This document shows positions 15,291-23,654 of a stretch of DNA of 56,755 nucleotides, piece by piece (the first letter of the stretch is position 1; every line of letters starts with the position of its first letter). This DNA is from Paenibacillus monticola (GTDB lineage Bacteria > Bacillota > Bacilli > Paenibacillales > Paenibacillaceae): assembly GCF_009664975.1 (NCBI RefSeq), contig NZ_WJXB01000023.1, forward strand, positions 1 to 56,755. Direction: 5' to 3'. The notes below the pieces were generated by a model. That model was not told the DNA's origin, ran no database searches, and saw nothing but the letters and a program-made list of their open reading frames with translations. Made by a program: the position numbers and the translations under genes.

Positions 15291-18200
15291 TTGAGGTCTC
15301 CTCGTTATCAGTTGAATTGGCAAAGTTTAGCTTCAGAAGGCTACGTACATCCTCTGGATTCAGAGCGAGCTCTCCCAAGATTAGGAAGGTCGGCTGTGTC
15401 CAAGCGGTCTCTCCATTCAGAAGTGGAAGCTGGTGATTCACATTATGCGCGAACACCTTGTTGTTCACATACGCTGAAGCCCGCTGATTGGGATAACTAT
15501 TCACAATATGCAGCATGTCCTGGCGTGAAGTCGCACCGATTCGCATGATCCCCTTAGAATCAAGCTGAGTTTCCATCTTTCCAAGCAGGAACTTACCTTC
15601 CTTGGGGAATTCCATCCAGCCTTCAGAAAAGACAGGCGAAGGCTTGAAGCAACTATCCTCCGATAGCGAAAACTGAGGCAGAACCACTCCACTTAAGTTG
15701 GTTACCGAATGCAGCATACAAAGCACAGGGACACCGGGCAGCATAAGGTAATGTTGGTTGATTGTGATCCCCCGATTTGCTTCCTGCTTCTCGATAGAAG
15801 TGGTTATTCGCAGCCCCTTCCAGACGTTGCCGTGCTCATCCATTCGCTTCACCCAAGCCGCGGTTCTCGGCTCCTGCTGCCGACTGAATCCACCCATGCC
15901 GGGAATTCCCACGCCAAGTCCACCGTGCCAAGGATTCCACCAGGAACGCGGGCCTGCTTGCGGATAGGAGCTGTCCAGCCATTCTTCCCCTCGGTGCTTC
16001 AGAGAATGCACGACGCTCCCGAATTCAGGAGCAGCCGCAATCGAGAGAATTCCATTGTTCACCGTGTAAATGGATCCAGCCGGGCCTTCTTCTATCCCAC
16101 AAACGACGGTTGTTTCCGCCTGAGGGAACCAGAGGCTCGACCGCTCCTGAACACGATCCGCTCCGCGATAGACGACCCGGACCTTCCGGCCGGACTCACT
16201 GTGCCCCGGCGATTCCAGTTCCTCAGGAGAGAGTTCAAAATCCGCGGAGCGCAAATCCTGCTCCCTTTGCAACTCGATACCCGTTGCTATCCGTTCTGCT
16301 GCGCCATCGTTTTGCACATACAGTTCAAGACTCCCAGCAAGCGGAATCATCTTTCGTTCAATTAGTTCTGCATGAAGTGCCCCCGCTGCAAACGGATTTC
16401 CGCGGCCGAGTATTAATTCAAGATGATCATCCAGCACCGGTATGACCGAATTCCGTTGTTTCCGGGCGAAGGAGCGGAATTCCGACCAGTTGGTGAAGGT
16501 ATTTAGAGCGAACACAGTCGCCTTTGTCCGCACGACATCTCCGCCGGAAATCCGGCCAAGATTATGCTCCAGCCCAAGCGTGTATTCCGGACGGAGCAGC
16601 TTCAGAGCAGGATCCCAGCAAATTCCGCAGGTGACGTTCTCTTCCTTGCAGAACAGCCAGTTCTCTGTGATCTGGGCGCTATCCCAATAACTTGGATCAC
16701 CGGAGTGCGCATCGCCCATATCTACGTAATGGCCCTGGTATGGCAGGATGAGCCGCTTGCCAAAGAAGCCAAAATTCGTCAGCACATACACGTTCTCATC
16801 CAGCGCTTTGGTGCTGGTATTGCAAATCTCGTGATGAAACTCAGCGATTCCGTTTGCGAACAGCTTGGCCACCGTCTTTATCTCCAAGCCTGGGAAGTCA
16901 TCCGACTCGTAGAGAGCTTCGAGAACCTGGCTCTCCCCTTCCGCATAAATCTTCACTTCTTTGGCCTGTTTCTTGGAGAATTCTTCTGCAAACGGCTTGC
17001 CTAATCTCGGAAAGGCCCACCAAAAGTTGTGACTGGAGCCGGGATATTCAATCCATATTCCATTGTCAATCTTGTTCAGATGGAGGGAGAATGCGCCGTT
17101 AACGGCAACCCACTGATCCCCCACCTGTCCACCAAAGCGGCCAAACGTTCCCTTCATTAGGACAGATAGTTTGCTTGTGAAGGAGACCGCCTTCTTTCCA
17201 GCAGAAACGGCCGTCACCTCAACATCTCGTGAGTAGAGTCCGTAAGACCGCAGAGTGAAGAGTATCGGCACAGAAACTTTGCTCTTAGCTGGAACCGTGA
17301 AGCGTACCGCACGATCATCCCATTTAAGGAATTCATCCTCCGGCAAGTCAAAAGCGAATTCTGCTTCTGAAGTGAAATTATTCTCTACGTTCAGGTATAG
17401 CTCAGCCGGAAAGCCCGGATACAGCTCCCTTGTTGGCAACGCTAGCTTAAGTTTGGCGGGAAATTTCGGAGCGATGCCCATGCGAAACTCCGCCCTCTTG
17501 CCACCGATAATCCAGTTACTCCTAACTACGGGATGGGTCTTCTTATCATTCTGCTCTTCCCGGACAGGGTCAAGCTCGAAATCACCTTCCACGATGACCG
17601 TTTCTCCCGGAGCAAGCGTCTGGGCAGCGGACAGATCAAAACGGATGTTCTTGTCGTTCTGGCCCTTGATCTCAATTGCCAGCTCGGACGTAGAACGGTT
17701 CTCGATGTGATAACGAATCTTGTAAGTGGAGCCGAATACAAGATCGTGGTCGTCAATCTCAGTGGAGATTTCATAGTCAGGTGTTTCGAGAGCGGTTAAC
17801 CCACGACCGGTCTTCTCGAATTCTGCTCGCAAGGAGAGTTCTCCCTTTTGCCAAGTATAATCAAAGAAATCAAAGCCTCGCACTCGGCGGCCATCCGGTT
17901 GGATGGGGAGTTCGCGGGTGCTGTCGGCGTACCAATCCAGCTCCTCGAAATAGGGAGTGAGCGCTTCCATTTGCAGGACGGTTGGGATGAAGTTCATCAG
18001 ATGGACGTAATCATCATTTTTTTCCCAGAAGAACCCGCATTTCTTATACATCGGCACAGCCTTGGTGTTGCCTCCCCAAGTAAACAGATCAAGACGCGGC
18101 CACCCCGCTTCGACCGTTTTGCGGACGGCGTGCAAGATCAGATTGCGGCCTACCTTGTAACCGTGATAGTCAGGTCGCACATTTAATAGCGGTACATACA

Positions 18201-18447
18201 AGGCCCCTTCATCTTGGCGGTAGTGTGCAAAACTGCAGAAGCCGACCACCTCCTTGCCATCGACGGCAAGAAACACATGAAGATTGGACGTAATCTCCAT
18301 CTCCCGGCGCACACTGTCCTCTGTTCTCTGGCTAGTGCCGCCGCCCCAACTCTCGTTGCTACGGTTCCACATCTCAGCGATCGCTCCAGCGTAGGAAGGA
18401 TCGTATTCGATAATTTGAATTTGTTCTGCGGTGGTATTTGCTGTCAT
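15277..18447 (-). CDS. 1056-residue protein: N-terminal GNAT acetyltransferase fused to a large beta-rich region
   Basis: Residues 1-165 form a GNAT domain (VPLLNVRPDYHGYKVGRNLI acetyl-CoA loop, then GNTKAVPMYKKCGFFW). The remaining 890 residues look like several beta-sandwich modules, with Asn/Gly-rich linkers and acid-rich strands. Near residues 800-950 there is a stretch resembling galactose-mutarotase-like folds (WWNPWHGGLGVGIPGMGGF and after). No signal peptide is present, so it is cytoplasmic. The start has AAGGAG at 8 nt and a clear promoter 170 nt upstream. It is co-transcribed with the overlapping amidohydrolase. The combined domain set is unusual and I cannot assign a reaction. Confidence 0.85.
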   Translation of the reverse strand: MTANTTAEQIQIIEYDPSYAGAIAEMWNRSNESWGGGTSQRTEDSVRREMEITSNLHVFLAVDGKEVVGFCSFAHYRQDEGALYVPLLNVRPDYHGYKVGRNLILHAVRKTVEAGWPRLDLFTWGGNTKAVPMYKKCGFFWEKNDDYVHLMNFIPTVLQMEALTPYFEELDWYADSTRELPIQPDGRRVRGFDFFDYTWQKGELSLRAEFEKTGRGLTALETPDYEISTEIDDHDLVFGSTYKIRYHIENRSTSELAIEIKGQNDKNIRFDLSAAQTLAPGETVIVEGDFELDPVREEQNDKKTHPVVRSNWIIGGKRAEFRMGIAPKFPAKLKLALPTRELYPGFPAELYLNVENNFTSEAEFAFDLPEDEFLKWDDRAVRFTVPAKSKVSVPILFTLRSYGLYSRDVEVTAVSAGKKAVSFTSKLSVLMKGTFGRFGGQVGDQWVAVNGAFSLHLNKIDNGIWIEYPGSSHNFWWAFPRLGKPFAEEFSKKQAKEVKIYAEGESQVLEALYESDDFPGLEIKTVAKLFANGIAEFHHEICNTSTKALDENVYVLTNFGFFGKRLILPYQGHYVDMGDAHSGDPSYWDSAQITENWLFCKEENVTCGICWDPALKLLRPEYTLGLEHNLGRISGGDVVRTKATVFALNTFTNWSEFRSFARKQRNSVIPVLDDHLELILGRGNPFAAGALHAELIERKMIPLAGSLELYVQNDGAAERIATGIELQREQDLRSADFELSPEELESPGHSESGRKVRVVYRGADRVQERSSLWFPQAETTVVCGIEEGPAGSIYTVNNGILSIAAAPEFGSVVHSLKHRGEEWLDSSYPQAGPRSWWNPWHGGLGVGIPGMGGFSRQQEPRTAAWVKRMDEHGNVWKGLRITTSIEKQEANRGITINQHYLMLPGVPVLCMLHSVTNLSGVVLPQFSLSEDSCFKPSPVFSEGWMEFPKEGKFLLGKMETQLDSKGIMRIGATSRQDMLHIVNSYPNQRASAYVNNKVFAHNVNHQLPLLNGETAWTQPTFLILGELALNPEDVRSLLKLNFANSTDNEETSNADH

Positions 18448-18617
18448 GAACTCATCTCCTTATTATTCCAATATGAGTATGTATTCGTAACAAAGTCATT
18501 CTGGCTGGCGTCCCATAGCGGCAATAGAGATCGTAATCATTTTTCATAGAAAGGCTCATCTGAGCTTGGTCTGCCGCCCCCCTCACGATGGATCAATAAT
18601 AGCCGTATGAGCTTTTT

Positions 18618-18647
18618 ATTATACTATCATTTGGAAGATTGTGACAA
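18618..18647 (-). promoter_or_regulatory. SigA-type promoter of the GNAT-fusion/amidohydrolase operon
   Basis: Read leftward: TTGTCA (18647-18642), 18-bp spacer, TATAAT (18623-18618). It leaves an approximately 165-nt untranslated leader. In the 18448-18827 gap I see no other feature and no recognised riboswitch. Confidence 0.65.
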
Positions 18648-18827
18648 GAACTTAGGCTCTTTCTCTTGCGAGAACCACCTCCACGCGACTTCAACAAAAT
18701 GAATTAAAAATTATAAATAATCGTTTTACCGTTTAGGAAGGGTTTGCAATAATTCTCAATCAAACTTGGTAATTGTTCACGTATGCAAATATCACCAAAA
18801 ACATGAAACCCTCTAGCTGCTCAGTGT

Positions 18828-19241
18828 CTATTCTTCTGGAAATAGTATTAGTGTAAACGGATAGTAGAGTATCTCGCAATTCACTTTGGGCCATAAGGGC
18901 ACAATCCATTTCAAGACAGAACAATGCACTTCTTCGCATTCAATAACAACGCTTGTTACTAGCTTACCATTTAAATTCGAAACAGGGATTTGAACTGGTA
19001 AATCGGAATGAACCGACCATGCTAACAGATATTCTAATTCCGATTGAATCGCCTCGCGTGTATTATGCATGCCCTGCATGTTTTTTGTGACGGGTTTATG
19101 CATTCGCAACAAGTAAGTATCTGCAGATCCCTTTTCTTTTACCTTGTATGTAATATTTTCATTATGACGAATCAATTCTACGATAGGGTCAATAAATGAA
19201 TACTTCAGTAAGACTTCCTTAAAACACTTAGTATAATCCAT
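18828..19241 (-). pseudogene. Truncated aminoglycoside/choline-kinase-like phosphotransferase (APH family)
   Basis: The 137-residue frame matches only the N-terminal lobe of APH-type kinases (DPIVELIRHNENITYKV, then YLLRMHKP and ELEYLLAWS). It ends in an unrelated tail (after about residue 115) without the catalytic HGDxxxxN and DFD motifs. The usual length is about 300-330. I read it as a deletion remnant. Confidence 0.65.
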
Positions 19242-19295
19242 GAAATATCACCCCTATTTTAGTGAACAGCAAACCCCATATTATCGCAATAAAAA

Positions 19296-19331
19296 TAGTG
19301 AAAGACACTAACTGGGAGGTTAGTGTCTTTC
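19296..19331 (-). terminator. Intrinsic terminator (GACACTAAC-type hairpin)
   Basis: GAAAGACACTAAC / GTTAGTGTCTTTC, a 13-bp perfect stem with a 6-nt loop, followed leftward by a T-rich tract (CACTATTTTTATTG). It lies downstream of the kinase pseudogene. A near copy occurs at 24.9 kb. Confidence 0.75.
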
Positions 19332-19355
19332 AACCGTCTGCTTGATTACGATTAT

Positions 19356-19854
19356 TTAAAACCCAAAATGCTCCCTAACTAATTTAAATTGTTCTTCAAT
19401 ACTCATGTTAGGTGTTCTGTTAATGGTTCTGATACCATTCTTAATACAAGCGTTATTAATTTCATTAGAGAATTTAACCATGGATTTGTTACTGTGTTTA
19501 ATCGTTTCCTCTGGATTAGTTGTATAGGCGTTAATACAATCCAAAATCATCTTATGGTCTTCTCTAAAGAAATATAGCCTCTCTATTTCCTCGTCAGATG
19601 TGTAAAGACATATCATTTTTTCCTTTGAAATAAAACCACTGATTCCAATCTAGATTAGGATTAGGCATTTGAAGGGCAGGATATTCAATAGGACTAGAGA
19701 ATGGTCTGTATTTAAAAATATCATCTTCTAGGGTTCGAAATCCTAACTCTTTTATAAATTTATTAGTCATGGTGGTCTTCCCCGCACAAGGTCCACCATT
19801 TAACCAATATACATGCTTTAATTGATCTTTCAAATAATTATCATTTATTTTCAT
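19356..19854 (-). pseudogene. Broken P-loop kinase-like gene (internal deletion and frameshift)
   Basis: Two overlapping frames make up one broken gene. The upstream piece (19854-19594) has Walker A GGPCAGKTT and a following acidic LEDDIFKYRP. The downstream piece (19616-19356) has DEEIERLYFFREDHKMILDC and a conserved-looking C-terminus ending HFGF. The central part expected in AAA-type nucleoside or small-molecule kinases is missing and the frame changes near 19600-19616. A ribosome binding site (GAGGGG) precedes the ATG at 19854. Confidence 0.65.
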
Positions 19855-20011
19855 AGCTACCCCTCCTCAATTTGTTAATTTTGTGGGAGGTGGCGGATTC
19901 TTATTTTTCTATAACAGTGAAAACACATAATAGGTCCTCCTTTCTATTGCACAGATAATAATATTCTACGAGTTAGGGTTCTTTCCTCTAACATATTTGA
20001 TTCACATAGAG

Positions 20012-20145
20012 TCACTTTTTGCATGCCAGTGCAATCTGTCCTAGCGTTGTATTTTTGACCGCGGCGATCTCGCGAACGATCTGCGCCGCCTTTATCTTCG
20101 CGGCAAGAATTCTCTGAGAAGTTGTGTGCCGCCATCCATTTGTGT
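20012..20145 (-). pseudogene. Possible aldo/keto reductase C-terminal fragment
   Basis: In one leftward frame the text ILAAKIKAAQIVREIAAV followed by KNTTLGQIALA resembles the helix before the C-terminal barrel strand of aldo/keto reductases (EIAAEKGVTPGQIALAW). Only about 40 codons remain before a TGA at 20012. The rest of the 19860-20293 gap has no gene apart from the promoter at 20230. Confidence 0.45.
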
Positions 20146-20229
20146 TGTCGAGATTTATGAGTTTTCTCGAACTTTTTAGCTATAGCCTTCTTTGGAAGAC
20201 TATCAAAGTATATTAGTAATCTCTTATAG

Positions 20230-20259
20230 TTGATTATGAAACCCACTATGTAATAGAAT
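20230..20259 (+). promoter_or_regulatory. SigA-type promoter of the LtaS-family gene
   Basis: TTGATT (20230-20235), 18-bp spacer, TAGAAT (20254-20259), 35 nt before the start codon at 20294. Confidence 0.6.
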
Positions 20260-20293
20260 GAACTAATTAAAAAGAAAAGGATGCGCATAAGCA

Positions 20294-22159
20294 ATGCGGT
20301 TGAATAAAACACACACTCTCAGCAAAAGATCCATACTGTTTTTCTCTATTATTATGCTTGTGAAAAGTTATTTTGCCTGGTATTACTTGTTCGAAGATGG
20401 GCCAACGTGGAGTACATTGTTCAAAGAAATTCCTTTTGTACTATTAATCTTTTGTCTGATTGAATGGTTCGCCACGAAACGGAAGATTGCCATCTATATG
20501 CTTGTTAATCTACTAATCACCATATTGTTTTTCTCCTTAATCGTCTATCATAATCACTTTGGCATTATTGCTACTTCTCAGGTAATCGGCCAGGCAAAGC
20601 AAGTGGGTGCCGTCAAGAAGAGCATTTTTGCAGTCATTCATCCTCAATATATGCTTATTTTTCTGGATATTATTATCATTAGCTTGGTTATGCTCAGCCG
20701 GAAGAAAGCGCTAGCCTGGAAGAAATCCATGTCTGGTCCTAGCAACCGGAAGGTAGTCGCTGCCTTGTTCTGTATATCCTTGGCATTATGTATGATGAAT
20801 ATCTTCCCAAACCAGGCCAGTATGAATGAGAACGTTCAAGCCGAGCAAATGGGCATTCTGAATTACGAAGCTTACGCCCTGCTTGCAGATCAAGAGGAAG
20901 AACAAATCGAATTCTCTCAAATTACACAACCTCTCATTGATCAAACAAAAGGCATTCAAGCTCAGTCCAACCCGGATTTATTCGGTGCTGCCAAAGGAAA
21001 GAATCTGATCATCATTCAAATGGAATCTTTTCAGAACTTCTTAATTCATTTATCTGTTGATGGACATGAAATCACTCCGAATATGAATAAGCTGGCGGAC
21101 AGCAGTATCTATTTCCCCCGATTCTTCCAGCAGGTCGGGCAAGGGAACACCTCTGATGCCGAATTCATCGTAAATACTTCCTTTTATGTTCCGCCGGATG
21201 GTCCGGCTACGGAGATATACGCTCCCAAAGAGCTTCCGAGCTTACCTAAATTGCTGGAGGAGCAAGGTTACGACACCGCTACTTTTCACACGAATGAAGT
21301 TGACTTCTGGAACCGTGGCGAGCTATATAATGCACTGGGATTTAACCGGTACTATGACAAACCCTTTTTTGGTGAAGATGACACCCTATTTTATGGAGCA
21401 TCTGATGAAGTTCTGTATTCGAAGACCGCCACTGAACTGGCCCGCATGAATGACAGCAGTGACCCTTTCTATTCACAGGTTATCTCGATGTCATCGCATA
21501 ATCCATTCTCGATCCCGGAAAATAAATACCAAATGACTCTCCCGGAACGATTCGAGGGTACTTTTGTTGGTGATTACATTCGTGCCCAGAACTACGCGGA
21601 TTACGCCCTTGGCCAGTTTATTGCAGAACTCAAGGAGAACGGTGTATGGGATGACAGCATAATCATACTGTACGGTGATCATCGCGGACTGCCTATTTTC
21701 TCGCTGAAAGATGAGGATAAAACCTTGATGGAGGAAATTCTGGACCATGAATATACGGAACGCGATCTGATCAATATTCCATTGATCATTGCCTCTAAGG
21801 GAGCTGTGACCCCAGGCGTAAACAATCAATTAGGTGGACAGGTAGATATTCTACCCACTGTAGCGAATTTATTAGGAGTTTCATTGGATAACCATATTCA
21901 TTTTGGGCAGGATCTATTGAATCAGACAGCCTACAATTTGCTGCCCCAACGGTATTATTTGCCGACCGGATCATTCGTGAATAACGAAGAACTATTCTTA
22001 TCCGGTAGTGGGTTCGAGGACGGCCAGCATTATACATTATCCAGTGATGGCAACAAACCACTTCAATCTACAGAAGATGAATTCAATCGTGCGCTGAAGC
22101 TACTCCACCTGTCCGACAGTTATGTAACACAATTACCGGATAGAGAAGTCAAGGAATAA
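20294..22159 (+). CDS. LTA synthase family protein (membrane sulfatase-fold phosphotransferase)
   Basis: 621 residues: five predicted N-terminal membrane helices (about residues 13-175), then an extracellular sulfatase-type domain. The nucleophile threonine is Thr286 in GQGNTSDAEF, a metal-binding Glu lies in QMESFQN, and YGDHRG carries the later Asp/His ligands. This is the layout of LtaS and YfnI/YqgS-type enzymes that move glycerol phosphate from phosphatidylglycerol to a growing chain or a primer. The extracellular domain acts outside the membrane. It has its own promoter and a strong terminator, so it is monocistronic. Which paralog (synthase or primase) cannot be decided. Confidence 0.9.
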   Translation: MRLNKTHTLSKRSILFFSIIMLVKSYFAWYYLFEDGPTWSTLFKEIPFVLLIFCLIEWFATKRKIAIYMLVNLLITILFFSLIVYHNHFGIIATSQVIGQAKQVGAVKKSIFAVIHPQYMLIFLDIIIISLVMLSRKKALAWKKSMSGPSNRKVVAALFCISLALCMMNIFPNQASMNENVQAEQMGILNYEAYALLADQEEEQIEFSQITQPLIDQTKGIQAQSNPDLFGAAKGKNLIIIQMESFQNFLIHLSVDGHEITPNMNKLADSSIYFPRFFQQVGQGNTSDAEFIVNTSFYVPPDGPATEIYAPKELPSLPKLLEEQGYDTATFHTNEVDFWNRGELYNALGFNRYYDKPFFGEDDTLFYGASDEVLYSKTATELARMNDSSDPFYSQVISMSSHNPFSIPENKYQMTLPERFEGTFVGDYIRAQNYADYALGQFIAELKENGVWDDSIIILYGDHRGLPIFSLKDEDKTLMEEILDHEYTERDLINIPLIIASKGAVTPGVNNQLGGQVDILPTVANLLGVSLDNHIHFGQDLLNQTAYNLLPQRYYLPTGSFVNNEELFLSGSGFEDGQHYTLSSDGNKPLQSTEDEFNRALKLLHLSDSYVTQLPDREVKE

Positions 22160-22200
22160 GGAAGATACTAATATTCCTCTCGGCTAATACAGTAATATAT

Positions 22201-22257
22201 AGGCACAGCCACCTCCACTTCGCAATTATGAAGCGGGGGTGGCTGTGCCTTTTTTTC
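22201..22257 (+). terminator. Intrinsic terminator after the LtaS-family gene
   Basis: AGGCACAGCCACC pairs with GGTGGCTGTGCCT (22201-22250), with a loop containing a second small pairing (CTTCG/CGAAG-like), followed by TTTTTTTC. Confidence 0.9.
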
Positions 22258-22284
22258 AAAAAAGCGAAGTTAGGCAAACCCGCC

Positions 22285-22303
22285 AGTTATCATTATTAAC
22301 GCT
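22285..22303. promoter_or_regulatory. Weak Fur-box-like half site before the binding lipoprotein
   Basis: ATAATGATAA on the minus strand (22296-22287) equals positions 2-11 of the 19-bp Fur consensus. The other half does not match. It lies about 22 nt before the gene start. Confidence 0.3.
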
Positions 22304-22317
22304 GGGGGGGAAGATAG

Positions 22318-23367
22318 ATGAGACAAGTTAGCAGTAAATATACAAGAGTATTTTTGGTATTGATCGTATTAGTAGGATTATTTGTTATGTCAGCATGCGG
22401 CAATAACAGCAAGGTAGAAGAATCTGCAACATCTGTTATACCGGCTGAATCTTCACCAGCTTCCACCTCGCCTGTGACTTCGGCAACGCCAGAAGCAACA
22501 AGGACGGCTTCAGCAATTGAATCAATGGTGTACACGGACTTCAGCGGTGAAATTACCGTTCCGAAGAATCCTCAACGAATTATTGATTTGACAGGCAGCT
22601 ATGCAGGCAATCTGCTTGCACTAGGTATTAAGCCGGTAGGCTTTACTCAGCACGCATTGGATAATCCCTATTTCGAAGGAAAAGTAGATGGGATTCAAAG
22701 CTTGGGTGACGGTACCTCTTATGAAAAAGTTCTAACCTTAGCGCCGGATCTGATTATCGGTTGGAACTTCATGGAAGACGAAGTATATGAGAAGTTTTCA
22801 AAGATTGCTCCGGTAATTCGTCTTGAATATGGAAAATATAATTATCGTGATCTATTGCTGGAATTCGGCAAACTAACCAATAGAGAGCAGCAAGCGCAGA
22901 ATTGGGTAGATTCATGGAATACGAAAATTGCCGATTATTCACCTAAAATCCAAGCAGTTGTCGGAGATAAGACAGTTTCCATTCTACAGCCATATGCTAA
23001 AGGTATTTACGCCTTTGGAGATAACTATGCCAGGGGTGGGGAAATCATCTATGGGGATTTCAAGTTAAAGGCTCCTAAAATTATTCAAGAGAAAGCAATT
23101 GATACACATATCGGCTTTGCTGAGCTATCACTTGAATTGCTACCTGAGTATGCGGGTGATTTTATATTTACAAGTAATTGGGGATGGGATGATTCAGATC
23201 CCAACACCGTATATGATAGCAGCCTATGGAAGAACCTTCCTGCAGTATTGAATAAGCATGTTTATCAAATCGATCCTTTAGGCTCTTACTTTAATGATCC
23301 TATTTCATTGGAAGCGCAACTCGATTTAATAGTAAAAGGCTTTTTGGGCAAGAGTAAAGGGCTGTAA
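22318..23367 (+). CDS. Siderophore/iron ABC transporter substrate-binding lipoprotein (FhuD/FecB class)
   Basis: 349 residues; ATG after GGGGGGGAAG. The N-terminal hydrophobic stretch ends in the lipobox VMSAC, so it is a lipoprotein tethered outside the membrane. A Ser/Thr/Pro linker (about 30-70) is followed by the class III binding fold: VPKNPQRIIDL, LLALGIKPVGF, YEKVLTLAPDLIIG, and a C-terminal lobe ending LDLIVKGFLG. Such proteins hand ferric siderophores to FecCD-type permeases. No permease or ATPase gene is adjacent, so it must use one encoded elsewhere. The half Fur site upstream fits iron control. It could serve the product of the Fur-controlled cluster at 25.6-34.4 kb, which is a guess. 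Confidence 0.9.
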   Translation: MRQVSSKYTRVFLVLIVLVGLFVMSACGNNSKVEESATSVIPAESSPASTSPVTSATPEATRTASAIESMVYTDFSGEITVPKNPQRIIDLTGSYAGNLLALGIKPVGFTQHALDNPYFEGKVDGIQSLGDGTSYEKVLTLAPDLIIGWNFMEDEVYEKFSKIAPVIRLEYGKYNYRDLLLEFGKLTNREQQAQNWVDSWNTKIADYSPKIQAVVGDKTVSILQPYAKGIYAFGDNYARGGEIIYGDFKLKAPKIIQEKAIDTHIGFAELSLELLPEYAGDFIFTSNWGWDDSDPNTVYDSSLWKNLPAVLNKHVYQIDPLGSYFNDPISLEAQLDLIVKGFLGKSKGL

Positions 23368-23377
23368 AATTTCAGCC

Positions 23378-23560
23378 CCTACTCATCAAACCGTACATGA
23401 GGTTTTCCCTCATACGGCTTCTCGAGCGTCTTACCGTTCCTACTTCCATGACTCATGTTGTTAACATGAGTCTCCTCTTTTCGTGACCTATTAACTCTAT
23501 TAGTTGGAATTTCCTGAGACAAGCATATCAGTTCCCGTCCAGCGCATCTCATTAAAAGTA
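23378..23560 (-). mobile_element. Group II intron-like remnant (non-coding portion)
   Basis: Read leftward, the stretch contains GAAGCCGTATGAGG-GAAAA-CCTCATGTACGGT (stem at 23418-23390), the conserved hairpin seen near the end of the 5' ribozyme part of many bacterial group II introns, and a second perfect hairpin GACTCATGTT/AACATGAGTC (23472-23450). No reverse transcriptase follows. The 63-residue frame across it is not a gene. Confidence 0.5.
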
Positions 23561-23654
23561 CAGAATTCATTATGCTTATAAAAGCTCCAAATCTGTTACT
23601 GTAACACCTTTAAACAAGATATTACTTTCAGATGCAAATTTGCTAACCGTATTA

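Noticed and set aside
19944..20312. 122-residue minus-strand frame
   Set aside because: Mixed composition and no ribosome binding site; another frame of the same stretch looks like an old aldo/keto reductase piece.
22285..22303. Full Fur box before the binding lipoprotein
   Set aside because: Only 10 of 19 positions match, all in one half.
23379..23570. 63-residue minus-strand frame
   Set aside because: It is translated from the intron-like hairpins and is a frequent false gene in such elements.
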